Positions 11,147-18,825 of a DNA stretch of 64,000 nucleotides are shown here, in pieces; position 1 is the stretch's first letter; the number at the start of each line of letters is the position of its first letter. The position numbers were made by a program, and so were the translations under genes. The DNA comes from Blastococcus fimeti (GTDB lineage Bacteria; Actinomycetota; Actinomycetes; Mycobacteriales; Geodermatophilaceae), in the NCBI GenBank assembly GCA_900102115.1, contig FNAW01000001.1, forward strand, positions 496,001 to 560,000, read 5' to 3'. Under the pieces are notes generated by a model, which ran no database searches, was not told the origin of the DNA, and worked only from the letters and a program-made list of their open reading frames with translations.

Positions 11147-12049
11147 GTGACCGCTCCCAGTGCACCTCCGCTGCTCGGACGGCCCGGCGCCGTGGACGGC
11201 GCCACCGGACGGATCGAGCTGCCGGACGGCCGCCGGACCCCGGTGATCCCGGTCCCCCGCGGCGCGACCACCGCGCTGGCCCGAGCCGCTGCGGCCGCGG
11301 ATGCGGACGCGGACGCCACCGAGACCGCCGTCGCCGTCGAGGCCGCCCCCGAGCCCGCCGCACGCCGCCGCACACCGCGCCTGGCCGCGCTCCGCAGGCT
11401 CCCCCACCCGCCCGGCCGCCGGGCACCCATGTGGTTCGCCGCCCTGGTCATCGGCGCCCTCATCGCCGGCGCCCCGTCGGTCCTGGGCGGCGACCCGGAG
11501 CAGATCAGCGTCACCGCATCCGACCTGGGCCTGGGCACCGCGCCGGACCACAGCTTCAGCGGCGGGCTCGACGACGCCGGTGTCCGCCGCGGCATCACCG
11601 AGGCCGAGGCCCAGGCCCGCCTCGGCGAACTGGCCGCCTCCCGCGCCGCCCGCCAGCCCACGACGGTCCTGCCGGTCAGCGGCCGGCTGACGACCTGCTT
11701 CTGCAAGCGCTGGGGCACCATGCACTACGGCCTGGACCTGGCCGCCCCCCTGGGCACGCCGATCTACGCGGCCTCCGACGGCGTGGTGCTCAAGGCCGGT
11801 CGCGCCTCCGGGTACGGCAACGCCGTCTACATCCAGGACGCCGACGGCAACGTGCACATCTACGGGCACATGCGCTACTACGACGTCGCGGCCGGCGAGA
11901 TCGTGCACGCCGGCGACCAGATCGCGAAGGTCGGCAACGAGGGCCAGTCCACCGGCCCGCACCTGCACTACGAGATCCACCGCGGCGGCATGACCGGCAA
12001 GCCCACCGACCCCAAGGTCTGGCTCGCCGACCGAGGCGTGAGTCTCTGA
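11147..12049 (+). CDS. Membrane-anchored M23 (LytM) peptidoglycan endopeptidase
   Basis: 300 residues: an Ala-rich cytosolic N-terminus, one membrane segment at about 95-115, a linker, then a LytM domain from about residue 180. The zinc ligands are visible as HYGLD (His193, Asp197) and HLH (272-274), with a further His in YGHM (241). Two Cys sit just before the domain (CFC, 184-186). Such enzymes cut peptidoglycan stem cross-links outside the membrane. The GTG at 11147 has a GGAAAGG ribosome site. Position next to pcrA and sucC matches Rv0950c. Likely controlled through the repeat at 11084. Confidence 0.9.
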   Translation: MTAPSAPPLLGRPGAVDGATGRIELPDGRRTPVIPVPRGATTALARAAAAADADADATETAVAVEAAPEPAARRRTPRLAALRRLPHPPGRRAPMWFAALVIGALIAGAPSVLGGDPEQISVTASDLGLGTAPDHSFSGGLDDAGVRRGITEAEAQARLGELAASRAARQPTTVLPVSGRLTTCFCKRWGTMHYGLDLAAPLGTPIYAASDGVVLKAGRASGYGNAVYIQDADGNVHIYGHMRYYDVAAGEIVHAGDQIAKVGNEGQSTGPHLHYEIHRGGMTGKPTDPKVWLADRGVSL

Positions 12050-12068
12050 GCCCTTCCGGGGCTCAGAG
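12044..12068. terminator. Bidirectional terminator overlapping both stop codons
   Basis: CTCTGAGCCC, a 5-nt loop, then GGGCTCAGAG: a perfect 10-bp stem. The left arm contains the M23 stop and the right arm the pcrA stop of these convergent genes. Confidence 0.65.
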
Positions 12069-14360
12069 CTTGACGAGCGGGGCGTAGCGCAGGACGAGGC
12101 GCTTGGTGCCGCCGGAGCCGAAGTCGACGGTGGCCTGGGCCTTGTCGCCCGCACCGGTCACCTCGACCACCGTGCCCAGACCGAAGGCGTCGTGGCTGAC
12201 CCGGTCGCCGACGTCGACGGAGATGATCGGCCGGTTGCCGACGCCGCCGCGCAGACCCCCGGTGGACAGGCCCGTGGCCGCCACCCGCGTCTGCGCCGAC
12301 TTGTAGCCGGTGGACGGGACGGGAGCCGGGTCCAGGCGCTCCCAGTGGATGGTCTCGGCCGGGATCTCGTCCAGGAACCGGGACGGCGGGTTGTAGGCCG
12401 GCTGCCCCCAGCTGGTGCGCACCGTGGCGCGGGAGATGAACAGCCGCTGCTGGGCGCGGGTGATGCCCACGTAGGCCAGCCGGCGCTCCTCCTCGAGCTC
12501 GCGGGGGTCGCCGAGCGCGCGCAGGTGCGGGAAGACGCCGTCCTCGAGGCCGGTCAGGAAGACGACCGGGAACTCCAGGCCCTTCGCGGTGTGCAGCGTC
12601 ATCATCGTGACCACGCCGGCGTCGTCGCCGGTGACCGGGATCTGGTCGGCGTCGGCGACCAGCGAGACCTGCTCGAGGAAGTCGGTGACCGTCCCGTCGG
12701 GGTTGGCGGCCTCGAACTCGGCGGCCACGGAGATCAGCTCGTTGAGGTTGTCGACGCGGCCCTCGTCCTGCGGGTCGGTGCTCGCCTGCAGCTCGGCGAG
12801 GTAGCCGGTGCGGTCGAGGATGCTCTCCAGCAGCGCGGCGGGGCCGGAACCGGTCTCCACGAGCTGCTCGAACTCCTCGAGCAGCGCCACGAACTCCTGG
12901 ATGGACTTCAGCGAACGGGTGGCGAGCTCGCCCACCTCGGAGCAGCGGCGCAGCGCCGAGGCGAACGGGATGCGCTCGCGGTCGGCGAAGTTCTCGATGC
13001 AGGCCTCGGCCCGCTCGCCGATGCCGCGCTTGGGGGTGTTGATGACCCGGCGCAGGCTCACGATGTCGGTGGGGTTGGCGACCACCTTGAGGTAGGCCAG
13101 CGCGTCGCGGACCTCCTTGCGCTCGTAGAAGCGCACCCCGCCGACGACCTTGTAGGGCATGCCGACCCGGATGAACACCTCCTCGAACACGCGGGAGGCG
13201 TTGTTGGTCCGGTAGAAGACCGCGATGTCCTTGGGCTGCGCGGCGCCCTCGTCGACCAGCGCGTCGATCTGCTCGGCGACCCACGCCGCCTCGTCGTGCT
13301 CGTTGTCGGCGACGTAGCCCTCGATCAGCTCGCCGTCGCCGGAGTCGGTCCACAGGTTCTTGGGACGGCGGCCGGTGTTCTTGGCGATGACCGTGTTCGC
13401 GGCCTTGAGGATGCGCTGCGTGGAGCGGTAGTTCTGCTCGAGCAGGATCGTCGTCGCCTGCGGGTAGTCGCGCTCGAACTCGTCGATGTTGCGGATCGTC
13501 GCGCCGCGGAAGGCGTAGATCGACTGGTCGGCGTCGCCGACGACGCACAGCTCGGCCATGGGGACGGGGCCCTCGCCCGTGCCGACCAGCTCGCGGACCA
13601 GCATGTACTGCGCGTGGTTGGTGTCCTGGTACTCGTCGACCAGCACGTGGCGGAACCGGCGCCGGTAGTGCTCGGCGACATCGGGGAACGCCTGCAGCAG
13701 GTGCACGGTGTTCATGATCAGGTCGTCGAAGTCCATCGCGTGCGCCTGGCGCAGCCGCTGCTGGTACAGCGTGTAGGCCTGCGCGAGCACCTTCTCCGGC
13801 GGCGTGACCGGGGCGAAGCTCTCCTCGTCGACCAGCTCGTTCTTCAGGTTGGACACCTGCGCGGCGAGGCTGCGGCCCGGGAAGCGCTTGGCGTCGAGCT
13901 CGAGGTCGCGGGCCACCATGGTCATCAGCCGGACCGAGTCGCCCTGGTCGTAGATCGTGAACGAGGACTTCAGGCCGAGCTTCGACGACTCCGCACGCAG
14001 GATGCGCACGCACATCGAGTGGAACGTCGAGACCCACATCGCCCGGGCGCGCGGACCGACGAGGTGCGCCACCCGCTCCTTCATCTCGCCCGCGGCCTTG
14101 TTGGTGAAGGTGATCGCGAGGATCTCGCCGGGCTGGGTGTGCCTGGCGCCGAGCAGGTAGGCGATGCGGTGCGCCAGCACCCGGGTCTTGCCCGAGCCGG
14201 CGCCGGCGACGATGAGCAGCGGGCCGCCCTCGTGGACCACGGCCTGCCGCTGGGGGCCGTTGAGCCCGGCGAGCATGCGGTCCAGTTCCCGGCCCAGGGA
14301 CCCGGGAGCGGAACGCTGGAGTGCGGCTGTACCGGGGAGGGCCTGCTGGACGCTGCTCAT
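12063..14360 (-). CDS. pcrA: PcrA/UvrD1-type ATP-dependent DNA helicase
   Basis: SF1A helicase for DNA repair and replication restart, 765 residues. Walker A AGAGSGKT lies at about 52-59, Walker B is in VDEYQDTN, and QNYRST and VTMMTLHTAKGLEFP are later helicase motifs. The C-terminal VGDRVSHDAFGLGTVVEV is the Tudor-like module that contacts RNA polymerase in PcrA. I chose ATG 14360 (MSSVQQALPG) over the open frame to 14432; a TACAGT hexamer at 14370 would give a very short leader. Orthologous in position to uvrD1 (Rv0949). Confidence 0.95.
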   Translation of the reverse strand: MSSVQQALPGTAALQRSAPGSLGRELDRMLAGLNGPQRQAVVHEGGPLLIVAGAGSGKTRVLAHRIAYLLGARHTQPGEILAITFTNKAAGEMKERVAHLVGPRARAMWVSTFHSMCVRILRAESSKLGLKSSFTIYDQGDSVRLMTMVARDLELDAKRFPGRSLAAQVSNLKNELVDEESFAPVTPPEKVLAQAYTLYQQRLRQAHAMDFDDLIMNTVHLLQAFPDVAEHYRRRFRHVLVDEYQDTNHAQYMLVRELVGTGEGPVPMAELCVVGDADQSIYAFRGATIRNIDEFERDYPQATTILLEQNYRSTQRILKAANTVIAKNTGRRPKNLWTDSGDGELIEGYVADNEHDEAAWVAEQIDALVDEGAAQPKDIAVFYRTNNASRVFEEVFIRVGMPYKVVGGVRFYERKEVRDALAYLKVVANPTDIVSLRRVINTPKRGIGERAEACIENFADRERIPFASALRRCSEVGELATRSLKSIQEFVALLEEFEQLVETGSGPAALLESILDRTGYLAELQASTDPQDEGRVDNLNELISVAAEFEAANPDGTVTDFLEQVSLVADADQIPVTGDDAGVVTMMTLHTAKGLEFPVVFLTGLEDGVFPHLRALGDPRELEEERRLAYVGITRAQQRLFISRATVRTSWGQPAYNPPSRFLDEIPAETIHWERLDPAPVPSTGYKSAQTRVAATGLSTGGLRGGVGNRPIISVDVGDRVSHDAFGLGTVVEVTGAGDKAQATVDFGSGGTKRLVLRYAPLVKL

Positions 14361-14385
14361 AGCCACATCACTGTAAGCCGGACGG

Positions 14386-14414
14386 GTGACGCTTCCGGAC
14401 CGCTGTGGCAGACT
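14386..14414 (+). promoter_or_regulatory. Putative promoter of the chorismate mutase leader
   Basis: GTGACG (14386-14391), a 17-nt spacer and CAGACT (14409-14414) resemble -35 and -10 boxes. The GTG of the leader peptide follows 7 nt later, so the transcript is probably leaderless. Confidence 0.5.
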
Positions 14415-14421
14415 CCTCGAC

Positions 14422-14487
14422 GTGCTCGCCACGACGACCAGCTTTTACTACGGCCACCGGGTTCCGGTCGCCGTCACCGCTGGCTGA
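14422..14487 (+). CDS. Aromatic-rich leader peptide of a chorismate mutase attenuator
   Basis: A 21-residue open frame starting GTG and reading V-LATTTSFYYGHRVPVAVTAG. Three consecutive aromatic codons (Phe-Tyr-Tyr, 14443-14451) sit in the middle. It ends 15 nt before a strong terminator that lies just upstream of a chorismate mutase gene. Ribosome stalling at the Phe/Tyr codons when aromatic aminoacyl-tRNA is scarce could prevent the terminator from forming. Attenuators of this kind are known for aromatic amino acid genes in other actinobacteria. This copy is inferred from sequence alone. Confidence 0.7.
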   Translation: MLATTTSFYYGHRVPVAVTAG

Positions 14488-14502
14488 GCACAGCCGCACC
14501 AG

Positions 14503-14537
14503 ACGCCCCGGGCCACAGGCTCCGGGGCGTTTCGTCG
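14503..14537 (+). terminator. Attenuator terminator before chorismate mutase
   Basis: ACGCCCCGGGCC, loop ACA, then GGCTCCGGGGCGT: a 12-bp stem with one bulged T, followed by the T-rich stretch TTCGTCGTT. It lies between the leader peptide and the chorismate mutase start. Confidence 0.75.
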
Positions 14538-14574
14538 TTCCGGGCCGGTCCACCGAACCCCCCAAGGACGACCG

Positions 14575-14859
14575 ATGAGCACCACCCCCTCCTCCCCCGC
14601 CGCCGTCACCGGCTCCGACGTCGACCGGATCGGCGAGCTCCGCGAGCAGATCGACGCCTGCGACGCCGCGATCATCGAGCTCGTCCAGCGGCGGCTGGCC
14701 GTCTCGCAGGAGATCGGCGTCGTCCGCAAGGCCTCCGGCGGCACCCGGCTGAACCTGGCCCGCGAGCAGCAGGTGCTCGCCCGGTTCCAGACCGCCCTCG
14801 GCGCCGAGGGCGCGGCGCTCGGCATGCTGCTGCTCCGGCAGGGCCGCGGCCGGCTCTGA
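14575..14859 (+). CDS. Chorismate mutase, AroQ-delta type
   Basis: Converts chorismate to prephenate, the branch point to Phe and Tyr. The 94 residues match the short all-helical actinobacterial class: IGELREQIDACDAAIIELVQRR, QEIGVVRKASGG, and the C-terminal LLLRQGRGRL. The mycobacterial homologue ends RGRLGH, and this one stops two residues earlier. In that family the C-terminus takes part in activation by DAHP synthase, so the difference may matter. AAGGA precedes the ATG. Positioned next to pcrA as in Rv0948c-Rv0949. Confidence 0.9.
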   Translation: MSTTPSSPAAVTGSDVDRIGELREQIDACDAAIIELVQRRLAVSQEIGVVRKASGGTRLNLAREQQVLARFQTALGAEGAALGMLLLRQGRGRL

Positions 14860-14886
14860 ACCGCTCCGGTCAGAGCCGCCGCCGGG

Positions 14887-15180
14887 TCAGAGCCAGGCGC
14901 GCCAGACCAGCGAGTCGTCGTCGCTGAGCGCCGCGGCCTCCAGCACGTCCCCCGCGCAGCGCGCGCGCAGGTCCTCGCCGAGCGCGTGCGCCAGCTCGAG
15001 CGCCGCCTCCAGGTCGGGGGCCTCGCACTCGGTGGACGCGCGCAGCGCGGCACGGTCGGGCTCGCGCCACACCCGGAGCTCCTCGTCACCGGGGCGCAGC
15101 CCGGCGGCGACGGTCTCGACGGTGGCGTCGTCCACGGCGGTGGTGGCCCGCAGCACGGCGTAGACGGTGAAGGTGGGCAC
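14887..15180 (-). CDS. Small hypothetical protein
   Basis: 97 residues beginning VPTFTVYAVLRATTAVDD. Soluble and acidic, with alternating strands and helices and no membrane segment; I do not recognise the family. The GTG at 15180 follows a CAGACT hexamer by 6 nt. It is divergent from the ECF41 sigma factor, whose start lies 24 nt away, so their promoters overlap. Confidence 0.7.
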   Translation of the reverse strand: MPTFTVYAVLRATTAVDDATVETVAAGLRPGDEELRVWREPDRAALRASTECEAPDLEAALELAHALGEDLRARCAGDVLEAAALSDDDSLVWRAWL

Positions 15181-15186
15181 GCGGCG

Positions 15187-15192
15187 AGTCTG
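15187..15192 (-). promoter_or_regulatory. Putative leaderless -10 of the small hypothetical gene
   Basis: CAGACT on the minus strand, 6 nt before the GTG at 15180. The identical hexamer precedes the chorismate mutase leader (14409) and acpS (44405). Confidence 0.4.
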
Positions 15193-15203
15193 CCCGATGT
15201 CCG

Positions 15204-16139
15204 ATGATGATCTCCGTGGAGAACCCTCGCCCGGGCCCGGTTCGCGACCTGCTCGTGGTCTTCGACGCGCACCGGCGGCTGCTGTTCTCGGTCGCCTACC
15301 AGATGCTGGGCAGCGTCGCGGACGCCGAGGACACCGTGCAGGACACCTGGCTGCGCTGGTCGGCGGCCGACCGCGACGACGTCGAGGACCCCCGCTCCTA
15401 CCTGGTGCAGGTGGCCACGCGGCTGGCTCTGGACCGGCTCGGATCCGCACGCGCCCGCCGGGAGAGCTACGTCGGCCCGTGGCTGCCCGAGCCGCTGCTG
15501 ACCGGCCGCGACCCCGTCGCCGCCGCACCGGCACCCGCGGACCCGCCCGACGCCGCGGAGCTGGGCGAGCAGGTCGGCCTCGCGCTCCTGGTCGTGCTGG
15601 AGACGCTCTCCCCCGCCGAGCGGGCCGTCTTCGTGCTGCGGGAGGTCTTCGGTCTGCCGGGGGCCGAGGTCGCCGCCGCCCTGGGTCGCACGGAGTCCGC
15701 CGTCCGGCAGATGGCGCACCGGGCGCGCGAGCACGTGCAGGCCCGCCGTCCCCGGTTCGACGCGGACCGCGGCGCGCAGCGAGAGGTGACCGAGCGGTTC
15801 CTGGCCGCCTGCGCCGGCGGGGACGTCGAAGCGCTGCTGGCCGCGCTGGCCCCCGACGCGGTGCTCGTGAGCGACGGCGGCGGAAAGGCCAAGGCCGCCC
15901 TGCGGCCGATCACCGGCGCGGCGAAGGTGGCCCGGTTCGCGATCGGCATCGCCGCGCAGGGTCTCGGGCTGCCCGGTCTGCGGGTCGAGATCGCGGAGCT
16001 GAACGGCTCTCCGGCCGTGGTGGCGTGGGCGGAGGACGAGCCGCTGATGACGATGTCGCTGGTCGTGGCCGACGGGCGGATCACCCAGGTGCTCGTGATG
16101 CGCAATCCCGACAAGCTGTCCGGCCTGGTGCGCCACTAG
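15204..16139 (+). CDS. ECF41-family RNA polymerase sigma factor with SnoaL-like C-terminal domain
   Basis: 311 residues. Region 2 (FDAHRRLLFSVAYQMLG, DAEDTVQDTWLRW) and region 4 (LSPAERAVFVLREVFGL, then the HTH) are followed by a SnoaL-like extension. The extension carries DGGGK and near the C-terminus NPDKL, both hallmarks of ECF41 sigmas. In that family the extension, not a separate anti-sigma factor, tunes activity. ECF41 genes usually sit beside a carboxymuconolactone decarboxylase, oxidoreductase or epimerase target; none is adjacent here. ATG 15204 or 15207 could be the start. Confidence 0.92.
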   Translation: MMISVENPRPGPVRDLLVVFDAHRRLLFSVAYQMLGSVADAEDTVQDTWLRWSAADRDDVEDPRSYLVQVATRLALDRLGSARARRESYVGPWLPEPLLTGRDPVAAAPAPADPPDAAELGEQVGLALLVVLETLSPAERAVFVLREVFGLPGAEVAAALGRTESAVRQMAHRAREHVQARRPRFDADRGAQREVTERFLAACAGGDVEALLAALAPDAVLVSDGGGKAKAALRPITGAAKVARFAIGIAAQGLGLPGLRVEIAELNGSPAVVAWAEDEPLMTMSLVVADGRITQVLVMRNPDKLSGLVRH

Positions 16140-16202
16140 ATCGTGCCCGGTATTCTTCGCCCGCGGGCTTCCGTCCGAGGTTCACAGGGATGCGAGGCGT
16201 GC

Positions 16203-18017
16203 ATGTCGGCAGCCGAGGCGGCCACCTCCACGGTGCCGATCGACTTCCAGCTCCTCTTCGGTGCTCTGCCGACCGCGTTCCTGGTGATGGACCCGGACCT
16301 CGTCATCGTCGACGCGAACTCGGCGTACCTGGAGCTCCTGGGGCGGCGGCGGGACGAGCTGGTCGGCCGACCGGTCTTCGAGGCGTTCCCGCCGGCGCCG
16401 GACGCGCTCGACGAGCACGGCCGCAACCCGGTCCGGGTTTCCTTCGAGCGGGCTCGCGACACCGGCCAGCTCGACCCGATGCCGATCGCCAAGTACGACG
16501 TGCTGGACGCGGTCACCGGGCAGCTCAGCGAGCGGTACTGGTCGCTGATCAGCGCCCCGGTGCTGGATGCGGCCGGCCGTACCGTGCTCGTGCTGCAGCG
16601 GGTGGAGGACGTCACCGCCTACGTCCGGGAGCGGTCGGCTCTGCAGTCCGCGCGAGCGGGTGGCCCGGGCCACGGCCGCGCGCTGGAGGCGGTGGAGGCC
16701 GACCTCTACGCACGCGTGCAGGAACTGGCGGCCGCCCAGGAGGCCCGCGACACCGCCGCCCGGCGGCTGTCCAGCCTGGCCGAGGTGGCGCTGCAGCTGA
16801 CCTCGGTCGAGACCGTGGAGGACCTCGAGCTCATCGTGGTGAGCCGCGGGCTGGCCGTGCTCGGTGCGGACGGCGGCGGGATCATCTCGCCCGACGGGCG
16901 CGGCGGCTGGCGCGCGACGCTCAGCGCCTCCCTGGGCGAGCAGGTGCAGCTCGGCTACGGCCACCTGCCCTACGACAGCCCGCTCCCGGCACCGTGGGTG
17001 GCCCGCACGGGACGCGAGCTGCTCCTCCCGACCGAGCGGTCGGGATTGGCGTTCGACGGCTCGATGGTCGGGGTCTACGCCGACATCGGCCGGTACGGGT
17101 GGGCCTTCCTGCCGCTGACGGTCAACGACGTGTGCGTCGGCAGCCTCGCGGTCGCGTGGGCCGAGGAGCACCCGTTCAGCAGCGACGAGCTCGAACTGAT
17201 GCGGGTGTTCGCCGCGCAGTGCGCGCAGGTCCTGGTGCGGATCCGGGCGACGGCGGCACAGCGGGCAGCGGCGGTCGCCGCGCAGGTGATGTCCGAGACG
17301 CTGCAGCGCAGCCTCCTCCAGCAACCGCCGACGCCGGAGTCGCTGCAGCTCGCCGTGCGCTACCAGCCCGCCGCCCAGGGAGCCCATGTCGGCGGCGACT
17401 GGTACGACGCGTTCGTCACGACCCGCGGCGCCACCGTGCTGGTCGTCGGGGACGTCACCGGTCACGACGTCGAGGCCGCCGCGACGATGGGCCAGCTGCG
17501 GAACCTGCTGCGTGGCATGGCCTACGACTCCGACGACAGCCCGGCCGTCCTGCTCGGCCGGCTCGACGCGGCGATGAGCGGCCTGCACGTGGGCACCCTG
17601 GCGACGGCGGTCCTGGGGCGGATCGAGCAGCACGGGACGGCGGAGCGGCCGGTCTGGCGGCTGTGCTGGTCCAGCGCCGGACACCTCCCACCGCTGCTGC
17701 GCCGGGCGGACGGGACCGTCGAGGTCCTGGACGGCCGGCCGGAACTGCTCCTGGGCCTGGACCCCGACGCCGTCCGGAGCGAGCGCCTGGTCGAGCTCCA
17801 GCCGGGCGACACGGTGCTGCTCTACAGCGACGGCCTGGTCGAGACCCGGGCCGCCGACCTCGACCAGGGCATCGCCCGGCTCGCGGCCGCACTCGGCCGG
17901 CACGGCGACCTGCACCCGGAGGAACTGTGCGACCGTCTCCTGGCCGACGTGGCGCCGGGTGCGAACGACGACGACATCGCACTGCTGGCCCTGCGGCCCG
18001 GTACCGACCCGAGCTGA
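16203..18017 (+). CDS. PAS-GAF-SpoIIE (PP2C) serine phosphatase
   Basis: 604 residues. An N-terminal PAS domain (about 15-140: LLFGALPTAFLVMDPDLVIVD) is followed by a short coiled coil, a GAF domain (about 190-350) and a C-terminal SpoIIE-type PP2C domain. That last domain shows VGGDWYDAF, VVGDVTGHDVEAA, SSAGHLPPLLR and LLYSDGLVE, including the metal-binding Asp residues. Such proteins dephosphorylate anti-anti-sigma factors in partner-switch pathways. No anti-sigma or STAS gene is beside it. The ATG at 16203 was preferred because the domain starts soon after. It follows the ECF41 gene by 63 nt. Confidence 0.9.
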   Translation: MSAAEAATSTVPIDFQLLFGALPTAFLVMDPDLVIVDANSAYLELLGRRRDELVGRPVFEAFPPAPDALDEHGRNPVRVSFERARDTGQLDPMPIAKYDVLDAVTGQLSERYWSLISAPVLDAAGRTVLVLQRVEDVTAYVRERSALQSARAGGPGHGRALEAVEADLYARVQELAAAQEARDTAARRLSSLAEVALQLTSVETVEDLELIVVSRGLAVLGADGGGIISPDGRGGWRATLSASLGEQVQLGYGHLPYDSPLPAPWVARTGRELLLPTERSGLAFDGSMVGVYADIGRYGWAFLPLTVNDVCVGSLAVAWAEEHPFSSDELELMRVFAAQCAQVLVRIRATAAQRAAAVAAQVMSETLQRSLLQQPPTPESLQLAVRYQPAAQGAHVGGDWYDAFVTTRGATVLVVGDVTGHDVEAAATMGQLRNLLRGMAYDSDDSPAVLLGRLDAAMSGLHVGTLATAVLGRIEQHGTAERPVWRLCWSSAGHLPPLLRRADGTVEVLDGRPELLLGLDPDAVRSERLVELQPGDTVLLYSDGLVETRAADLDQGIARLAAALGRHGDLHPEELCDRLLADVAPGANDDDIALLALRPGTDPS

Positions 18018-18029
18018 CCTGGAGCGCCC

Positions 18030-18767
18030 ATGACCGGACCCCTTCCCGCCGCCCCTGCCGCGCACGTCGAGCGGGTGCTCTGCGTCCTCGCCCACCCCGA
18101 CGACGTCGACTTCGGCTCCGCCGGCACGGTGGCGACCTGGACGGCGGCCGGCACCGAGGTCACCTACTGCATCGTGACCGACGGGGACGCCGGCGGGTTC
18201 GACGAGACGCCGCGCGACCGGATGGGGCCGCTCCGGCAGGCCGAGCAGCGCGCCGCCGCCAAGGAGGTCGGTGTCGAGGACGTCCGGTTCCTCGGCTACC
18301 CCGACGGCCGGCTGGAGCTGACCCTGGACCTGCGGCGCGACATCAGCCGGGTGATCCGGCAGGTGCGCCCGCAGCGGGTGCTCACCAGCTCGCCCGAGCG
18401 GTTCTGGGAGCGCATCGGCGCCAGCCACCCCGACCACATGACGGTCGGCGAGTCCACGCTGCGCGCCGTCTACCCCGACGCCCGCAACCCGTTCGCCTTC
18501 CCCGAGCTGCTCGCCGAGGGCCTGGAGGCCTGGACGGTGCCGGAGGTGTGGCTGGGTGCGAGCCCGCGCGCCGACCACGTCGTCGACGTGACCGACGTCG
18601 TCGACCGCAAGTTCGCGGCGCTGCGCTCCCACGTCACCCAGGTGAGCCACCAGCCCGAGGGCCAGCTCGAGGAGTTCGTCGGCGACTGGATGCGGCAGAC
18701 CGCGCAGCGGTTCGGCCTGCCCGAGGGCCGCATGGCCGAGGCCTTCCACGTGGTGCACACCGCCTGA
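18030..18767 (+). CDS. PIG-L family deacetylase
   Basis: 245 residues. The zinc site is visible as AHPDDVD (His22, Asp24/25) plus SHPDH (His133, His136). The family includes MshB and Mca (mycothiol metabolism) and N-acetylglucosaminyl-PI deacetylases; sequence alone does not fix the substrate. The ATG at 18030 lies 12 nt after the phosphatase stop with GGAG upstream, so the two are likely cotranscribed. Confidence 0.9.
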   Translation: MTGPLPAAPAAHVERVLCVLAHPDDVDFGSAGTVATWTAAGTEVTYCIVTDGDAGGFDETPRDRMGPLRQAEQRAAAKEVGVEDVRFLGYPDGRLELTLDLRRDISRVIRQVRPQRVLTSSPERFWERIGASHPDHMTVGESTLRAVYPDARNPFAFPELLAEGLEAWTVPEVWLGASPRADHVVDVTDVVDRKFAALRSHVTQVSHQPEGQLEEFVGDWMRQTAQRFGLPEGRMAEAFHVVHTA

Positions 18768-18825
18768 CCGATCAGATCCGGCCGCACCCGCGGTCCCTCC
18801 CCCGACGGGACGACGAGGAGGCGGG

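Noticed and set aside
12192..14927. A 911-codon plus-strand frame across pcrA
   Set aside because: Shadow of pcrA on the opposite strand; no recognisable domain and no start signal.
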